Position numbers and translations under genes: made by a program. A stretch of 64,000 bases of DNA. Source: DATJLQ01 sp035509415 (GTDB taxonomy: Bacteria > Pseudomonadota > Alphaproteobacteria > JACZXZ01). The DNA lies in NCBI GenBank assembly GCA_035509415.1, contig DATJLQ010000107.1, positions 1-64,000 of the forward strand, given 5' to 3'. Shown piece after piece: positions 7,582 through 16,963 of the stretch. The notes under the pieces are model-generated. The model was given only the letters and a program-made list of their open reading frames with translations. It did no database searches and was not told the DNA's origin. How positions within the stretch are numbered: the stretch's first letter is position 1; every line of letters begins with the position of its first letter.

Positions 7582-7917
7582 CTATTTGACGATCACGCGC
7601 CCTTGGGCGGTGTCGTCGTGATACTCGCCCTCGAACTTGTAGGTCCCGGGCTTCAACGGGCCGATCAGCACGATGCCCTGGTCGTTCCCCGGGATCACCT
7701 TCTCGCGGTGGAGCGACGAGCTGTCGAACTCCTCGGGCGTCGCGTCCATGTTCTTGACCAGGAGCTTGACCGCGGTGCCCGCCGGAATCTCGATCGTCGC
7801 GGGCGTGAATTTGTGGTCCTTGAGGGTTAGGGTGATCGTGTCCTCGGCATGCGCCGCCGGGACCGCGACGACCGCCGCGAGCGCCGCCGCCGCGGCGTAG
7901 AGTAGCGCTGAACGCAT
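7582..7917 (-). CDS. Periplasmic cupredoxin of the EfeO/P19-associated type
   Basis: The best start is the ATG at 7917, after an AGGAG-like site. It gives 111 residues with a clear signal peptide (LLYAAAAALAAVVAVPAAHA). The mature part is a single cupredoxin domain: DHKFTPATIEIPAGTAVKLL, then NMDATPEEFDS, then the C-terminal PGTYKFEGEYHDDTAQGRVIV. The family's type-1 copper Cys is missing, but acidic and His residues (EEFDS, EYHDD) resemble the iron/copper sites of EfeO cupredoxin domains. It probably presents iron to the adjacent FTR1 permease. The open frame extends upstream to 8067, but that part reads as non-coding. Confidence 0.85.
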   Translation of the reverse strand: MRSALLYAAAAALAAVVAVPAAHAEDTITLTLKDHKFTPATIEIPAGTAVKLLVKNMDATPEEFDSSSLHREKVIPGNDQGIVLIGPLKPGTYKFEGEYHDDTAQGRVIVK

Positions 7918-8048
7918 CGAGCTTCTCCTTTGTTCGACCGACACCGGCGTTCGACCCGCGACCGGCGGCGCCCTGGGCTTCCTTGGGGCCGGCCGCGCAG
8001 CCTGGCTCCCGGTCGAAATCGATCCCGCCGGGCCGCGGCTTAGTCTGC

Positions 8049-8069
8049 AAATGCAAATGATTTGCATTT
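8049..8069. promoter_or_regulatory. Fur-like operator of the iron-permease operon
   Basis: This is a perfect 10-1-10 inverted repeat whose core is ATGCAAATGATTTGCAT (8051-8067), extended by AA and TT. It lies 132 bp upstream of the cupredoxin start. The TGCAAAT/ATTTGCA arms resemble Fur/Mur-class boxes of alphaproteobacteria, so iron repression of this operon is likely. Confidence 0.78.
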
Positions 8070-8216
8070 CCCGCCCCGTGATTTAGGCTTTTGAGGCAAG
8101 CCTGTCAAGCACGCCCGACTCGGGGTCCCAGGGGCGGTCGCCTCGGGCGATTTCCAAGCGCGGGCGAGACGAGGTATGGTCGCGGGCGATCGGCGAGGCA
8201 TGGAAACGGCCGGCGG

Positions 8217-9200
8217 ATGACCAAGACAATATTGGTGACGGGTGGCGCCGGCTATGTCGGGAGCCACGCTTGCAAGCGTCTCGCGGCCGACGGCTATGTC
8301 CCGGTGACGCTGGACAATTTCTCGACCGGGCACCGCTGGGCCGTGCGTTGGGGCCCGCTGGTCGAGGCCGACATCGGCGACCGCGCGGCGGTCGGCGCCG
8401 CCATCGAGCGCCACCGGCCGGTCGCGGTGATGCATTTTTCGGCGCTCGCGCTGGTCGAGGAATCGATGCGCGAGCCCGCACTCTATTACCGCAACAACGT
8501 CGCCGCGACGCTCTCGCTTCTCGAGGCGATGCGCGCCGCCGGGCTCGACAAGTTCGTGTTCTCGTCGAGCTGCGCCGTCTACGGCGTGCCCGAGCGGGTG
8601 CCGATCGCGGAGGACGTGCCCAAGGCGCCGATCAATCCCTACGGCACCACCAAGCTCATGGTCGAGTGCATGCTCGCCGATTTCTCGCGCGCCTACGGGC
8701 TCAAGGCGCTGGCCCTGCGCTACTTCAACGCGGCCGGCGCCGACCCCGAGGACGGGATCGGCGAGGATCACAATCCGGAATCCCACCTCATCCCGCGCGT
8801 GCTCGACGCGGCGCTCGGCCGCGCCGAGGGCGCCACCGTCTTCGGCGACGATTACCCGACGCCCGACGGCACTTGCGTGCGCGACTACGTGCATGTGCGC
8901 GACCTCGCCGACGCCCATGTGCGCGGGCTCGAATATCTCCTCGCCGGCGGCGCGAGCGCGTTCCTCAATCTCGGCACCGGGCACGGCTACTCGGTGCGCG
9001 AGGTGATCGAGGCGACGCGCAAGGTCACGGGGCGCGAGTTCCCCGTGCGCCACGCGCCGCGCCGGCCCGGCGATCCCGCCTCCCTGGTCGCCGACGCACG
9101 CGCGGCCCAGCGCACCCTCGCCTGGGAGCCGCGTCACTCGGCGCTCGAAACCCTGATCGGGGACGCCTGGAACTGGCATCGGCGCCATTTCGCCCCATGA
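8217..9200 (+). CDS. galE: UDP-glucose 4-epimerase
   Basis: The 327-residue short-chain dehydrogenase-type epimerase has the NAD-binding motif TGGAGYVGSH at the N-terminus, the SSSCAVYG block with the catalytic Ser, and YGTTK (Tyr-x3-Lys). It ends with the GalE-specific LRYFNAAGADPEDGIGEDH and CVRDYVHVRDLADAH. It interconverts UDP-glucose and UDP-galactose in the cytosol, supplying precursors to the polysaccharide pathway it heads. The ATG at 8217 fits the start of the Rossmann fold; the frame upstream is noise. A glycosyltransferase gene follows after 13 bp and is probably co-transcribed. Confidence 0.95.
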   Translation: MTKTILVTGGAGYVGSHACKRLAADGYVPVTLDNFSTGHRWAVRWGPLVEADIGDRAAVGAAIERHRPVAVMHFSALALVEESMREPALYYRNNVAATLSLLEAMRAAGLDKFVFSSSCAVYGVPERVPIAEDVPKAPINPYGTTKLMVECMLADFSRAYGLKALALRYFNAAGADPEDGIGEDHNPESHLIPRVLDAALGRAEGATVFGDDYPTPDGTCVRDYVHVRDLADAHVRGLEYLLAGGASAFLNLGTGHGYSVREVIEATRKVTGREFPVRHAPRRPGDPASLVADARAAQRTLAWEPRHSALETLIGDAWNWHRRHFAP

Positions 9201-9213
9201 CCCGGATGGCGCG

Positions 9214-10452
9214 ATGACGGCGCGCGACAAGGTCATCGTCTTCCATCCCGAGCGCCAGCACTCGCATCTGACGGCCCATGCGCTGCAGCGCGCGGACCTG
9301 CTCGAGCTCTATCTCACGGGATTCTATTTCAAGGATCGGGGTGCGCTTGCAACCCTCCTCGATCTTTTGCCGCGTAGCCCGCGCGCAGCCCTCGAGCGCC
9401 GGCTCGCGCGGCGGCGTTACGGCAAGCTCGACGACCGTCTGGTGCTTAGCCGCCCGCTCTACATCCTCGCCGAACGCCTGATCGCCCATTCGGCGCTCGG
9501 GAGGGCGCTTTGGCCCGGCTTCCGGCGCGACGCGCTCGCCTGGATGGAGGCGTGGGCGGGCGGCTGGGTCGCGCGGCGCCGGCCCAAGGCGCTCATCGCC
9601 TATGACGGCGCGGCCTTGGGCGCCCTCGCGCGCGCGCGCGCGGCCGGTGCGGTCGCGATCCTCGACCAGACGATCGGCCATGTGAAGCTCGGGCGCGAGA
9701 TCATGCGCGAGGAGCGCGCGCGCTATCCGGCCTGGAAGGATTCGTTCGACGCGATCGATCCCGATTGGATGGTCGAGAAATGCGTCGAGGAGGTGCATGG
9801 CGCCGACCGGATCCTCGCCCCCTCGGACTATGTGATCTCGACCCTGGTCGAGGTCGGCGCGCGCCCGGAGCGCATCGTCAAGCTCCCCTACGGCGTCGAC
9901 GTCGAGCGCTTCGCGCCCGCGCCGCGCACGCCGCGCGCCGGGTTCCGCATCCTGCTCGTCGGCATTCTCACCCAACGCAAGGGGATCATGTATCTCCTCG
10001 AGGCGGTGCGGCGCTTGTCGCTGCCCGGGATCGAGGTGGTGCTGGTGGGGAATCTCTATCTCGACCGCGCGACGCTGGCACCCTACGCGGACGTCGCGAC
10101 CCATGTGCCCCACGTGGCCGACATCGAGCGCTTCTATCGCGAGAGCGACATTTTCGTCCTGCCCTCGCTCCACGAGGGCTCGGCGCAGGTGACCTACGAG
10201 GCGATGGCGTCGGGCGTGCCGGTGATCACGACGCCCAACGCGGGCTCGCCGGCGCGCGACGGCATCGACGGCTTCGTCGTCCCGGCGCGCGATACCGAGG
10301 CGCTCATGGATCGGATCGAGCGTCTCTATCGCGACGCGGCGTTGCGCGCCCAGATGGGGGTGAACGCGCGCGCGCGCATCATGGAGTTCACCTCGCTTGC
10401 CTATAGCGAGCGCCTGGTCGCTTTCATCCGGGGATTGGGCGCAGGCGCTTAG
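9214..10452 (+). CDS. GT4-family glycosyltransferase
   Basis: The 412-residue cytosolic or membrane-associated retaining glycosyltransferase has a Rossmann C-terminal half, starting near residue 244 with RILLVGILTQRKGIMYLLEAV. It then has LPSLHEGSAQVTYEAMASGVPVI, the E-x7-E donor-binding motif of GT4 enzymes. The N-terminal acceptor domain is basic and includes YDGAALGAL. The sugar it moves cannot be read. It follows galE closely and ends 30 bp before the convergent hldE, so it marks the 3' end of a short rightward unit. Confidence 0.88.
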   Translation: MTARDKVIVFHPERQHSHLTAHALQRADLLELYLTGFYFKDRGALATLLDLLPRSPRAALERRLARRRYGKLDDRLVLSRPLYILAERLIAHSALGRALWPGFRRDALAWMEAWAGGWVARRRPKALIAYDGAALGALARARAAGAVAILDQTIGHVKLGREIMREERARYPAWKDSFDAIDPDWMVEKCVEEVHGADRILAPSDYVISTLVEVGARPERIVKLPYGVDVERFAPAPRTPRAGFRILLVGILTQRKGIMYLLEAVRRLSLPGIEVVLVGNLYLDRATLAPYADVATHVPHVADIERFYRESDIFVLPSLHEGSAQVTYEAMASGVPVITTPNAGSPARDGIDGFVVPARDTEALMDRIERLYRDAALRAQMGVNARARIMEFTSLAYSERLVAFIRGLGAGA

Positions 10453-10482
10453 ACTGCGGCGCTTCCGCCCGCGCTTTTGCGC

Positions 10483-11946
10483 CTAGCGCGCGAGACGCGC
10501 GAGGGTCGCCGACGTGCTATGGCCGCGCGCGAGCTCGGCGAGCAGCACGCGCCCGCCATAGGACTGGACGAACTCGGCCCCCACCACGGCGCTCAGCGCG
10601 TAGTCCGCCCCCTTCACCAGCACGTCGGGGCGGATCGCCTTGATGAGCTCGATCGGCGTGTCCTCGGCGAAGATCGTCACGAGGTCGATGCTCGCGAGCG
10701 AGGCGAGCACGATCGCGCGTTCGCCCTCGCCCTGGACCGGCCGGCTCGGCCCCTTGAGGCGCTTCACCGACGCGTCGCTGTTGAGCCCGACCACGAGCCG
10801 GTCGCACGCCGCGCGCGCCTGGGCGAAGAGCGAGATGTGCCCGGGATGCAGGAGATCGAAGCAGCCGTTGGTGAAGCCGATCTTGAGGCCCTGCCGGCGC
10901 CAGGTCTCGACGCGCTCGAGGGCGGCGGCGAGGGGCGCGATCTTGGCCTCGTGGCTCATGATCGCCTGCGCGCGCAGCGCCATCGCGAGCTCGTCGCCGT
11001 GGGCGACGGCGGTGCCCGCCTTCCCCACCACGATGCCGGCCGCGACGTTGGCGAGTGCTGCCGCGTCCTTGAGCGCGATACCGGCGGCGCGCGCCGCGGC
11101 CATGGTCGCGACCACAGTGTCGCCGGCACCCGAGACGTCGAACACCTCGCGCGCCTCGGCCGCGAGGTGGTCGACCTCGCCCGAAGCGCTCACGAGCGAC
11201 ATGCCGTCGGGCCCGCGCGTCGCGAGCACCGCGCCGAAGCCGTGCGTCGCGATCAGGGACTTGGCCGCGGCGACGATCGCCGCCGCGTCGGTCGAAGCCA
11301 AGCGCGTCGCCGCGGCGAGCTCGGCGCGGTTGGGCGTCACCAAGTCGGCACCCCGATAGCAGGCGTAGTCGGCAGCCTTGGGATCGACGATCGCGGGCTT
11401 CCCCGCGGCGCGCGCGCGCTCGATCGCCCGGCGCAGGAGCTCGGGCGTGAGCACGCCCTTGCCGTAGTCGGACAGCACCACCGCCCCCGCGCGCGCGATC
11501 GCGTCGTCGAGGGCGGCGACGAGTGCCGCCTCGCTCGCGGCCGAGATCGGCCGCACCGTCTCGCGGTCGGCGCGCAGGAGCTGCTGAGTGCCCGCGACGA
11601 AGCGCGTCTTGATGCCGGTCTCGCGTCCCGCCTCGCGCACGAGCCGGCACGCCACGCCGCGCTCGGCGCCGAGCAGGCGCTCGACCTCGCGTCCCGCCTC
11701 GTCCTCGCCCACGACCGAGAGGAAGCCGACGCGCGCGCCGAGGGCCGCGAGGTTGCGCACCACGTTCCCCGCGCCGCCCAGCATGACGCGCTCGCGCTCG
11801 ATGCGCAGCACGGGAATCGGCGCCTCGGGCGAGACGCGCTCGACCGCGCCGTAGACGTAGCGGTCGAGCATCGCGTCGCCGATGCACAGAACCTCGACCC
11901 CGGCGAGGGACACGACGCGGCTCGCGAGGAGGGAGCGGTCGGTCAC
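10483..11946 (-). CDS. hldE: Bifunctional heptose-7-phosphate kinase / heptose-1-phosphate adenylyltransferase
   Basis: The 487-residue protein starts at a GTG whose first bases overlap the stop of the upstream epimerase gene (GTGA). The N-terminal PfkB-type kinase has [28 protein letters not shown] and the catalytic [14 protein letters not shown]. The C-terminal nucleotidyltransferase starts near residue 355 with [15 protein letters not shown]. The two activities make ADP-D-glycero-beta-D-manno-heptose for LPS core or surface glycans. Other heptose genes (gmhA, gmhB, hldD) are not in the window, and the GT9 enzyme at 20058 could use the product. Domain order and length match the E. coli enzyme. 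Confidence 0.95.
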   Translation of the reverse strand: MTDRSLLASRVVSLAGVEVLCIGDAMLDRYVYGAVERVSPEAPIPVLRIERERVMLGGAGNVVRNLAALGARVGFLSVVGEDEAGREVERLLGAERGVACRLVREAGRETGIKTRFVAGTQQLLRADRETVRPISAASEAALVAALDDAIARAGAVVLSDYGKGVLTPELLRRAIERARAAGKPAIVDPKAADYACYRGADLVTPNRAELAAATRLASTDAAAIVAAAKSLIATHGFGAVLATRGPDGMSLVSASGEVDHLAAEAREVFDVSGAGDTVVATMAAARAAGIALKDAAALANVAAGIVVGKAGTAVAHGDELAMALRAQAIMSHEAKIAPLAAALERVETWRRQGLKIGFTNGCFDLLHPGHISLFAQARAACDRLVVGLNSDASVKRLKGPSRPVQGEGERAIVLASLASIDLVTIFAEDTPIELIKAIRPDVLVKGADYALSAVVGAEFVQSYGGRVLLAELARGHSTSATLARLAR

Positions 11947-12992
11947 GGCTTCCGGAACCGGGCACCCGCGCCGCGGCCCAAGCCGCCCGCGATCTGGTCG
12001 TGGATCCAGCGGTAGGTGCGCTCGAGCCCGACCTCGAGGCGCGTCGAGGGCTCCCAGCCGAGATACTTCTTGATCAGCGTGTTGTCGCTGTTGCGCCCGC
12101 GCACGCCCTTGGGCGCGTCGAGCTTGTATTTGCGCTCGAGCTTGACGCCCGCGATCTCCTCGGCGATGTCGACCAGCTGGTTGATGGTGACGAGCTGGCT
12201 CGAGCCGAGGTTGATCGGCTCGAGGATGTCGCTCCAGAGAATCTGCTCGGTGCCGTTGAGGCAATCGTCGATGTACATGAAGCTGCGCGTCTGCTCGCCG
12301 TCGCCCCAGATCTCGATCTCGCGCCGGTTCGAGAGCTTGGCCTCGATCACCTTGCGGCAGATCGCCGCCGGCGCCTTCTCGCGCCCGCCGTCGTAGGTGC
12401 CCTCGGGGCCGTAGACGTTGTGGAAACGCGCGACGCGCGTCGCGAGGCCGAAATCCTCGGTGAAGTGGCGGCACATGCGCTCGCTGAAGAGCTTCTCCCA
12501 GCCGTAGCCGTCCTCGGGCATGGCGGGATAGGCGTCCGCCTCCTTGAGCGCGGTCACGTCGGCCGAGGTTTGCTTGTCGGCGGCATAGACGCAAGCCGAG
12601 GAGGAATAGAAGAAGCGCCGGCACCCGTGCGCCTTCGCCGCCATCAGCATGTGCGTATTGATGAGCACCGAGAGCATGCACATTGCCTTGTGCGACTCGA
12701 TGAAGCCCATGCCGCCCATGTCGGCGGCGAGGTTGTAGATGTACTCGACGCCGTCCGCCGCCTCGTTGCAGGCGGCGAGCTCCTGGAGGTCGAGGCGGCG
12801 GTTGTCGACGTCGGGGAAGCGCTGGAACCAGTCCTCGAGCGGCTTCTTGTCGACGCCGCGCAGGCGCTTGAAGCCGCGCCGCCTGAGATCGGCGATGAGA
12901 TGGCCGCCGATGAATCCGCCCGCTCCCGTCACCAGGATCGAGGCGTCCTTCGCCACGTTCGTGCCCGTCGAACCCATGCCCGCGACCGCCAT
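11943..12992 (-). CDS. NAD-dependent epimerase resembling GDP-mannose 3,5-epimerase
   Basis: The ATG at 12992 gives 349 residues. The features are [11 protein letters not shown] (NAD loop), [22 protein letters not shown] and YGWEK (catalytic Tyr and Lys), then [26 protein letters not shown] and RSFMYIDDC. The [12 protein letters not shown] and [13 protein letters not shown] blocks are signatures of the GDP-mannose 3,5-epimerase group known from plant ascorbate synthesis. In bacteria this group supplies GDP-L-galactose-like sugars for surface polymers. It is preceded 4 bp upstream by a glycosyltransferase gene and overlaps hldE by 4 bp, so the three form one leftward operon. Confidence 0.85.
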   Translation of the reverse strand: MAVAGMGSTGTNVAKDASILVTGAGGFIGGHLIADLRRRGFKRLRGVDKKPLEDWFQRFPDVDNRRLDLQELAACNEAADGVEYIYNLAADMGGMGFIESHKAMCMLSVLINTHMLMAAKAHGCRRFFYSSSACVYAADKQTSADVTALKEADAYPAMPEDGYGWEKLFSERMCRHFTEDFGLATRVARFHNVYGPEGTYDGGREKAPAAICRKVIEAKLSNRREIEIWGDGEQTRSFMYIDDCLNGTEQILWSDILEPINLGSSQLVTINQLVDIAEEIAGVKLERKYKLDAPKGVRGRNSDNTLIKKYLGWEPSTRLEVGLERTYRWIHDQIAGGLGRGAGARFRKP

Positions 12993-12996
12993 GGCG

Positions 12997-14202
12997 CTAT
13001 TCCGTCCCCGCTCGGGCGGCGCGAAACACGGCTTCGAATCGCGTCGCGATGGCGCCAATATCGAAGGTCTCCCGGGCGTAGTCCAGGGCGTTTTTGCCCA
13101 AACGCGCGCGCAAGCCGGGATCGGCGACGAGCCGCGCGGCGGCGGCCGCGAAGGCATTGGCGTCGTCCGGCTCGGCCACGATCCCGGCCTCCTCGCGCGT
13201 TATGAGGCGTGCCGCGAGATTGGCGCCGGGGAGCGACGCGAGGATCGGCCGGCCGGCGCAGAAGTAGCTCAAGACCTTGCTCGGCACCGAGAAGATCCCC
13301 GCGTCGGCCTCGAGGATCGCAACCAGCACGTCGGCCGAGCCCAGCACGTCGGGATAATGCGCGTAGGGCTGAAACGGCAGTACGCGCAAATTCGCGAGAC
13401 CGTCCGCGCGCGCGACATTCGCGAGCCACTCGGCACCCGGGCCTTCCGATACGATCACGAGCTCGACCGCGGCGTTCCGCGCGAAGTGGCGCGCGAGCTC
13501 GGCGAGGCGTTGCGGATCGTGCTTCATGCCGAGTGTCCCCGAGTAAAGCAGCACCGTCTTATCCCTGAGCCCCTCGGCGCGCGCCCAATCATTGTCGCGC
13601 GGACGCGGCGGCAGCTCGTCGAGGGGCGCCCAGTTCTCGATCACGGTCATGCGCCCGCGCTCGACGCCCCACGCCTCGAGCGTCGGGCGAAAATCCTCGG
13701 TGATCAGCACGAGCGCTGCCGCATCGCGCGCGACGCACCGCTCGAGGGCGCGATAATGGGCGCCGATCGCGGCACCCAAAGGCCCCAAGCGCCGGCGCAG
13801 CAGGCGATCGATGGCCACGCTATAAAGATCCTGCACCCAGAACACGAACGGTACGCGCGCCGATCGGCACCAGCGCGCGAGGCCCGCAAGCGCGTCGAGC
13901 GGCGCGTTCGCGCACAGCACGACCTCCGGCCCGAACGCGGCCGCGCGCCCGGCGAGGATGGCGCCATAGGCGATCTCCTGGGCGCGGCGCTTCACGAAGC
14001 TGTATTTGGCGAAGGGCGCCCCGAGCCCGACGCCCTCGATCGCGAAGCCGGGCGGATCGCCGGGCGCGGGTGCGAGATTGCCCTTGGGCGTCTGGAAGAA
14101 GGGCGCGTGGAGATGCAGCACCGCGTGCCCGCGCGCGGCGAGGGCGCGGCTCAGCTGCGCCTGAAAGGGATGGCCCGAATAATCGTGGACGAGAATGCGC
14201 AA
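12997..14202 (-). CDS. GT4-family glycosyltransferase (WcaI/WbuB-like)
   Basis: A TTG at 14202, placed after the ribosome site GGGGAGCGG, gives 401 residues beginning LRILVHDYSGHPFQAQLSRA. This N-terminus matches WcaI/WbuB-type transferases, which start with a short beta strand and a GH-x-FQ loop. The C-terminal half has KTVLLYSGTLGMKHDPQRL, then GIFSVPSKVLSYFCAGRPIL, the donor-site loop. The protein is probably at the inner face of the membrane, building a repeat unit. It is the first gene of the leftward operon with the epimerase and hldE. The frame upstream of 14202 has no support. Confidence 0.87.
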   Translation of the reverse strand: MRILVHDYSGHPFQAQLSRALAARGHAVLHLHAPFFQTPKGNLAPAPGDPPGFAIEGVGLGAPFAKYSFVKRRAQEIAYGAILAGRAAAFGPEVVLCANAPLDALAGLARWCRSARVPFVFWVQDLYSVAIDRLLRRRLGPLGAAIGAHYRALERCVARDAAALVLITEDFRPTLEAWGVERGRMTVIENWAPLDELPPRPRDNDWARAEGLRDKTVLLYSGTLGMKHDPQRLAELARHFARNAAVELVIVSEGPGAEWLANVARADGLANLRVLPFQPYAHYPDVLGSADVLVAILEADAGIFSVPSKVLSYFCAGRPILASLPGANLAARLITREEAGIVAEPDDANAFAAAAARLVADPGLRARLGKNALDYARETFDIGAIATRFEAVFRAARAGTE

Positions 14203-14386
14203 TGCCGCCGCTCCCCTGGGCCAAGCTTCGGTCCGCCGCCGCGGCGCGCCCACGCCTCGGTTTTCCCATAACCCCGGGGCGGATGGCGTGCTACAAGAAT
14301 CTCGGCCGCTCGGGCCGACCCGGGATCTCCGGGCGCCCGGCGTCCGGGCCGAATGTCTCAAGAATTTCCAAAGGTTAGCTTGGAAT

Positions 14387-15169
14387 ATGCTGGACCGGAT
14401 CACGCCCCTGATCCTGACCTTCAACGAGGCGCCGAACATCGAGGCGAATCTCGAGCGCCTCGCCTGGGCGCCCGAGGTCGTCGTGGTCGACAGCTACAGC
14501 ACCGACGACACGGTCGCGCGCGCGCGCCGCTTCTCCAACGTGCGCGTGGTGCAGCGCGTGTTCGACACGCTCGCGAACCAATGGAACTTCGCGCTCACGG
14601 AGGCAGGCATCCGCACCGAATGGGCCATGCGCCTCGACGCCGATTATCGGCTCACGCCGGCGCTCGTGGACGAGATGGCGCGCCTCGACCCGCCTGCCGA
14701 CGTCGCGGGCTACAGCATCCCCTGCCGCTACTGCATCTTCGGCCGACCCTTGAGCGGGAGCCTCTATCCGCGCACCGTTCGGCTGTTCCGCCACGCGCGC
14801 AGCCGCTTCCGCCAGACCGGCCATGCCGAGGCGCTCGACGTCGAGGGGCGGGTGCTCGATCTCGCGAGCCCCTTCGATCACGACGACCGCAAGCCGCTCG
14901 AGCGCTTCTTCCAGTCCCAGACCCGCTACATGCGCGAGGAGGAGCAGCGCCTCGCCGTTTCGCTGCCGGGCACGCGCCGCTTCGCCGACCGGGTGCGGCG
15001 CCTCCGATACGTCGCTCCCTTCGCGGTCTTGGCCTATTGCCTGTTCGGCCGCGGGCTGATCTTCCAGGGCCGCGCCGGAATCTATTACAGCTTCCAACGC
15101 GCGGCGGCCGAGATGTTCCTTTCCCTCTATCTCCTCGACCGCGACCTGCGCGGGTCGGGCGATCGATAG
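14387..15169 (+). CDS. GT2-family glycosyltransferase
   Basis: The 260-residue GT-A-fold enzyme starts MLDRITPLILTFNEAPNIE, the usual opening of WaaE/KdtX-like GT2 proteins. It has WAPEVVVVDSYSTDDTV and the metal-binding LDADYRLTPAL (D-x-D). The C-terminal part contains FGRPLSGSLYPRTVRLFRH and an amphipathic or membrane-associated end (FAVLAYCLFGRGLIFQGRAGIYY). The sugar is unknown. The ATG at 14387 places the first strand correctly. It is followed after 20 bp by the carbamoyltransferase and diverges from the leftward operon across a 184-bp gap. Confidence 0.88.
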   Translation: MLDRITPLILTFNEAPNIEANLERLAWAPEVVVVDSYSTDDTVARARRFSNVRVVQRVFDTLANQWNFALTEAGIRTEWAMRLDADYRLTPALVDEMARLDPPADVAGYSIPCRYCIFGRPLSGSLYPRTVRLFRHARSRFRQTGHAEALDVEGRVLDLASPFDHDDRKPLERFFQSQTRYMREEEQRLAVSLPGTRRFADRVRRLRYVAPFAVLAYCLFGRGLIFQGRAGIYYSFQRAAAEMFLSLYLLDRDLRGSGDR

Positions 15170-15189
15170 CGCGACGCGGCCCGGGCGCC

Positions 15190-16947
15190 ATGACCTACAT
15201 CCTCGGCCTCAACGGCTATCACGGCGACAGCGCCGCCTGCTTGCTGCGCGACGGGAAGCTCGTCGCCGCCGCCGAGGAGGAGCGCTTCCGGCGCATCAAG
15301 CATTGGGCCGGCTTTCCCTCGGACGCGATCCGCTACTGCCTCGCCGAAGCGGGCATCGGCCTCGAGGCGGTCGAGCACGTCGCGATCAATCGCGATCCGC
15401 GCGCGAATCTCTGGCGCAAGGCGCTCTACAGCGTGGTGCATCGGCCCGACCCGCAGCTCATCCTGCGGCGCCTGCGGAACGCGCGCGAATGGGCGGGCGT
15501 CGAGACCGCGCTCGCCGAGGCGTTCCCCGGGAGCCGCTTCCGGGGCACGGTGCACCGGGTCGAGCACCATCTCGCCCATCTCGCCTCCGCCTTCCTGGTC
15601 TCGCCCTTCGAGGAGGCGGTGCTGGTGTCGGTCGACGGGTTCGGCGATTTCTCGAGTGCCGCCTGGGGAGTCGGGCGCGGCACGCGCATCGAGATCGAGG
15701 GGCGCGTGCGCTTTCCCCACTCGCTCGGCATCTTCTACGAGGCGATGACGCACTTTCTCGGCTTCCCCCATTACGGCGACGAGTACAAGGTGATGGGCTT
15801 GGCCCCCTACGGCGAGCCGCGCTACATGGCGGAGATGGAGCGCATCGTGACCCTCGAGCCCGATGGCGGGTTCCGGCTCACGCTCGACTATTTCCGCCAC
15901 CACGTCGAGAACGTGGGGTACGAGTGGCGCGGCGGCGCGCCCTCGACCGGCATCCTGTTCGCGCCCGCGCTCGAGACCCTGCTCGGGCCCGCGCGGGCAC
16001 CCGATGCGCCCTTGGAGCAGCGCCACAAGGACATCGCGCGCTCGGTCCAGGCGATGTTCGAGCGCGCGGTGTTCCATCTCTATCGCATCCTCCACGCGCG
16101 CCATGGGCTCGACGCGATCGCGATCTCGGGTGGCTGCGGATTCAATTCGGTCGCGAACGGCCGCCTCTATCGCGAGACGCCGTTCAAGCGCGCCTACATC
16201 CAATCGGCCGCGGGCGACGCGGGCGGAGCCATCGGCGCCGCCGTCTTCACGGCGCAACGGCTCGCGGGCACGCGCGGTGCCGCGCGCGAGGAGATGGATC
16301 ACGCCTATTGGGGCCCCGCGTTCGGGCACGATGCGCTCGCGGCTGCGCTCGCGGCGCGTGCGTCGGACCTGACGGCGAAGCGTTGCGCGGTCGAGACGGC
16401 GGCAAGCGAGGACGCGCTCTGCCGACAGACCGCCGCCGCGATCGCGGAAGGACAGGTGATCGGCTGGTTCCAGGGACGCATGGAATGGGGGCCGCGCGCG
16501 CTCGGCAATCGCTCGATCCTGTGCGATCCGCGCCGCGCCGACATGAAGGACATCCTCAATCTCAAGATCAAGCGGCGCGAATCGTTCCGCCCCTTCGCGC
16601 CCTCGATCCTGCGCGAGGAAGTCGCCGCCTGGTTCGAGACCGACGACGACGTGCCCTTCATGATGCAGGTGTTCCAGATCCGGCCCGAGCGGCGCGCCGC
16701 GATCCCGGCGGTGACCCACGTCGACGGCTCGGGCCGGCTCCAGACCGTGCATGCGTCGACCAACCCGCGCTATCACCGCTTGATCTCGGCGTTCCGGGCA
16801 CTCACCGGCGTTCCGATGCTGCTCAACACCTCGTTCAACGAGAACGAGCCCGTGGTGTGCCGGCCCGAGGAGGCGATCGATTGCTTCCTCCGCACCGAGA
16901 TGGACGTGCTGGTGCTGGGCGACTTCATCGTGACGCGCCGGCGCTAG
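15190..16947 (+). CDS. Carbamoyltransferase of the NodU/TobZ family
   Basis: The 585-residue protein has both family domains. The N-terminal Kae1-like domain starts YILGLNGYHGDSAACLLRDG and has the metal pair HHLAH (VEHHLAHLASAF), then SVDGFGDFSSAAWG. The C-terminal YrdC-like part has GRMEWGPRALGNRSILCDP and FRPFAPSI, then TGVPMLLNTSFNENEPVV. Such enzymes transfer a carbamoyl group from carbamoyl phosphate, through an adenylate, onto a sugar hydroxyl. Between glycosyltransferases, it most likely decorates a residue of the surface glycan. It ends 16 bp before the convergent transferase at 16964. Confidence 0.93.
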   Translation: MTYILGLNGYHGDSAACLLRDGKLVAAAEEERFRRIKHWAGFPSDAIRYCLAEAGIGLEAVEHVAINRDPRANLWRKALYSVVHRPDPQLILRRLRNAREWAGVETALAEAFPGSRFRGTVHRVEHHLAHLASAFLVSPFEEAVLVSVDGFGDFSSAAWGVGRGTRIEIEGRVRFPHSLGIFYEAMTHFLGFPHYGDEYKVMGLAPYGEPRYMAEMERIVTLEPDGGFRLTLDYFRHHVENVGYEWRGGAPSTGILFAPALETLLGPARAPDAPLEQRHKDIARSVQAMFERAVFHLYRILHARHGLDAIAISGGCGFNSVANGRLYRETPFKRAYIQSAAGDAGGAIGAAVFTAQRLAGTRGAAREEMDHAYWGPAFGHDALAAALAARASDLTAKRCAVETAASEDALCRQTAAAIAEGQVIGWFQGRMEWGPRALGNRSILCDPRRADMKDILNLKIKRRESFRPFAPSILREEVAAWFETDDDVPFMMQVFQIRPERRAAIPAVTHVDGSGRLQTVHASTNPRYHRLISAFRALTGVPMLLNTSFNENEPVVCRPEEAIDCFLRTEMDVLVLGDFIVTRRR

Positions 16948-16963
16948 CCGTTGCTTGGCGTGC

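Noticed and set aside
8040..9236. 398-codon open frame opposite galE
   Set aside because: The rightward frame has every GalE motif. The opposite one has none and the typical shadow composition.
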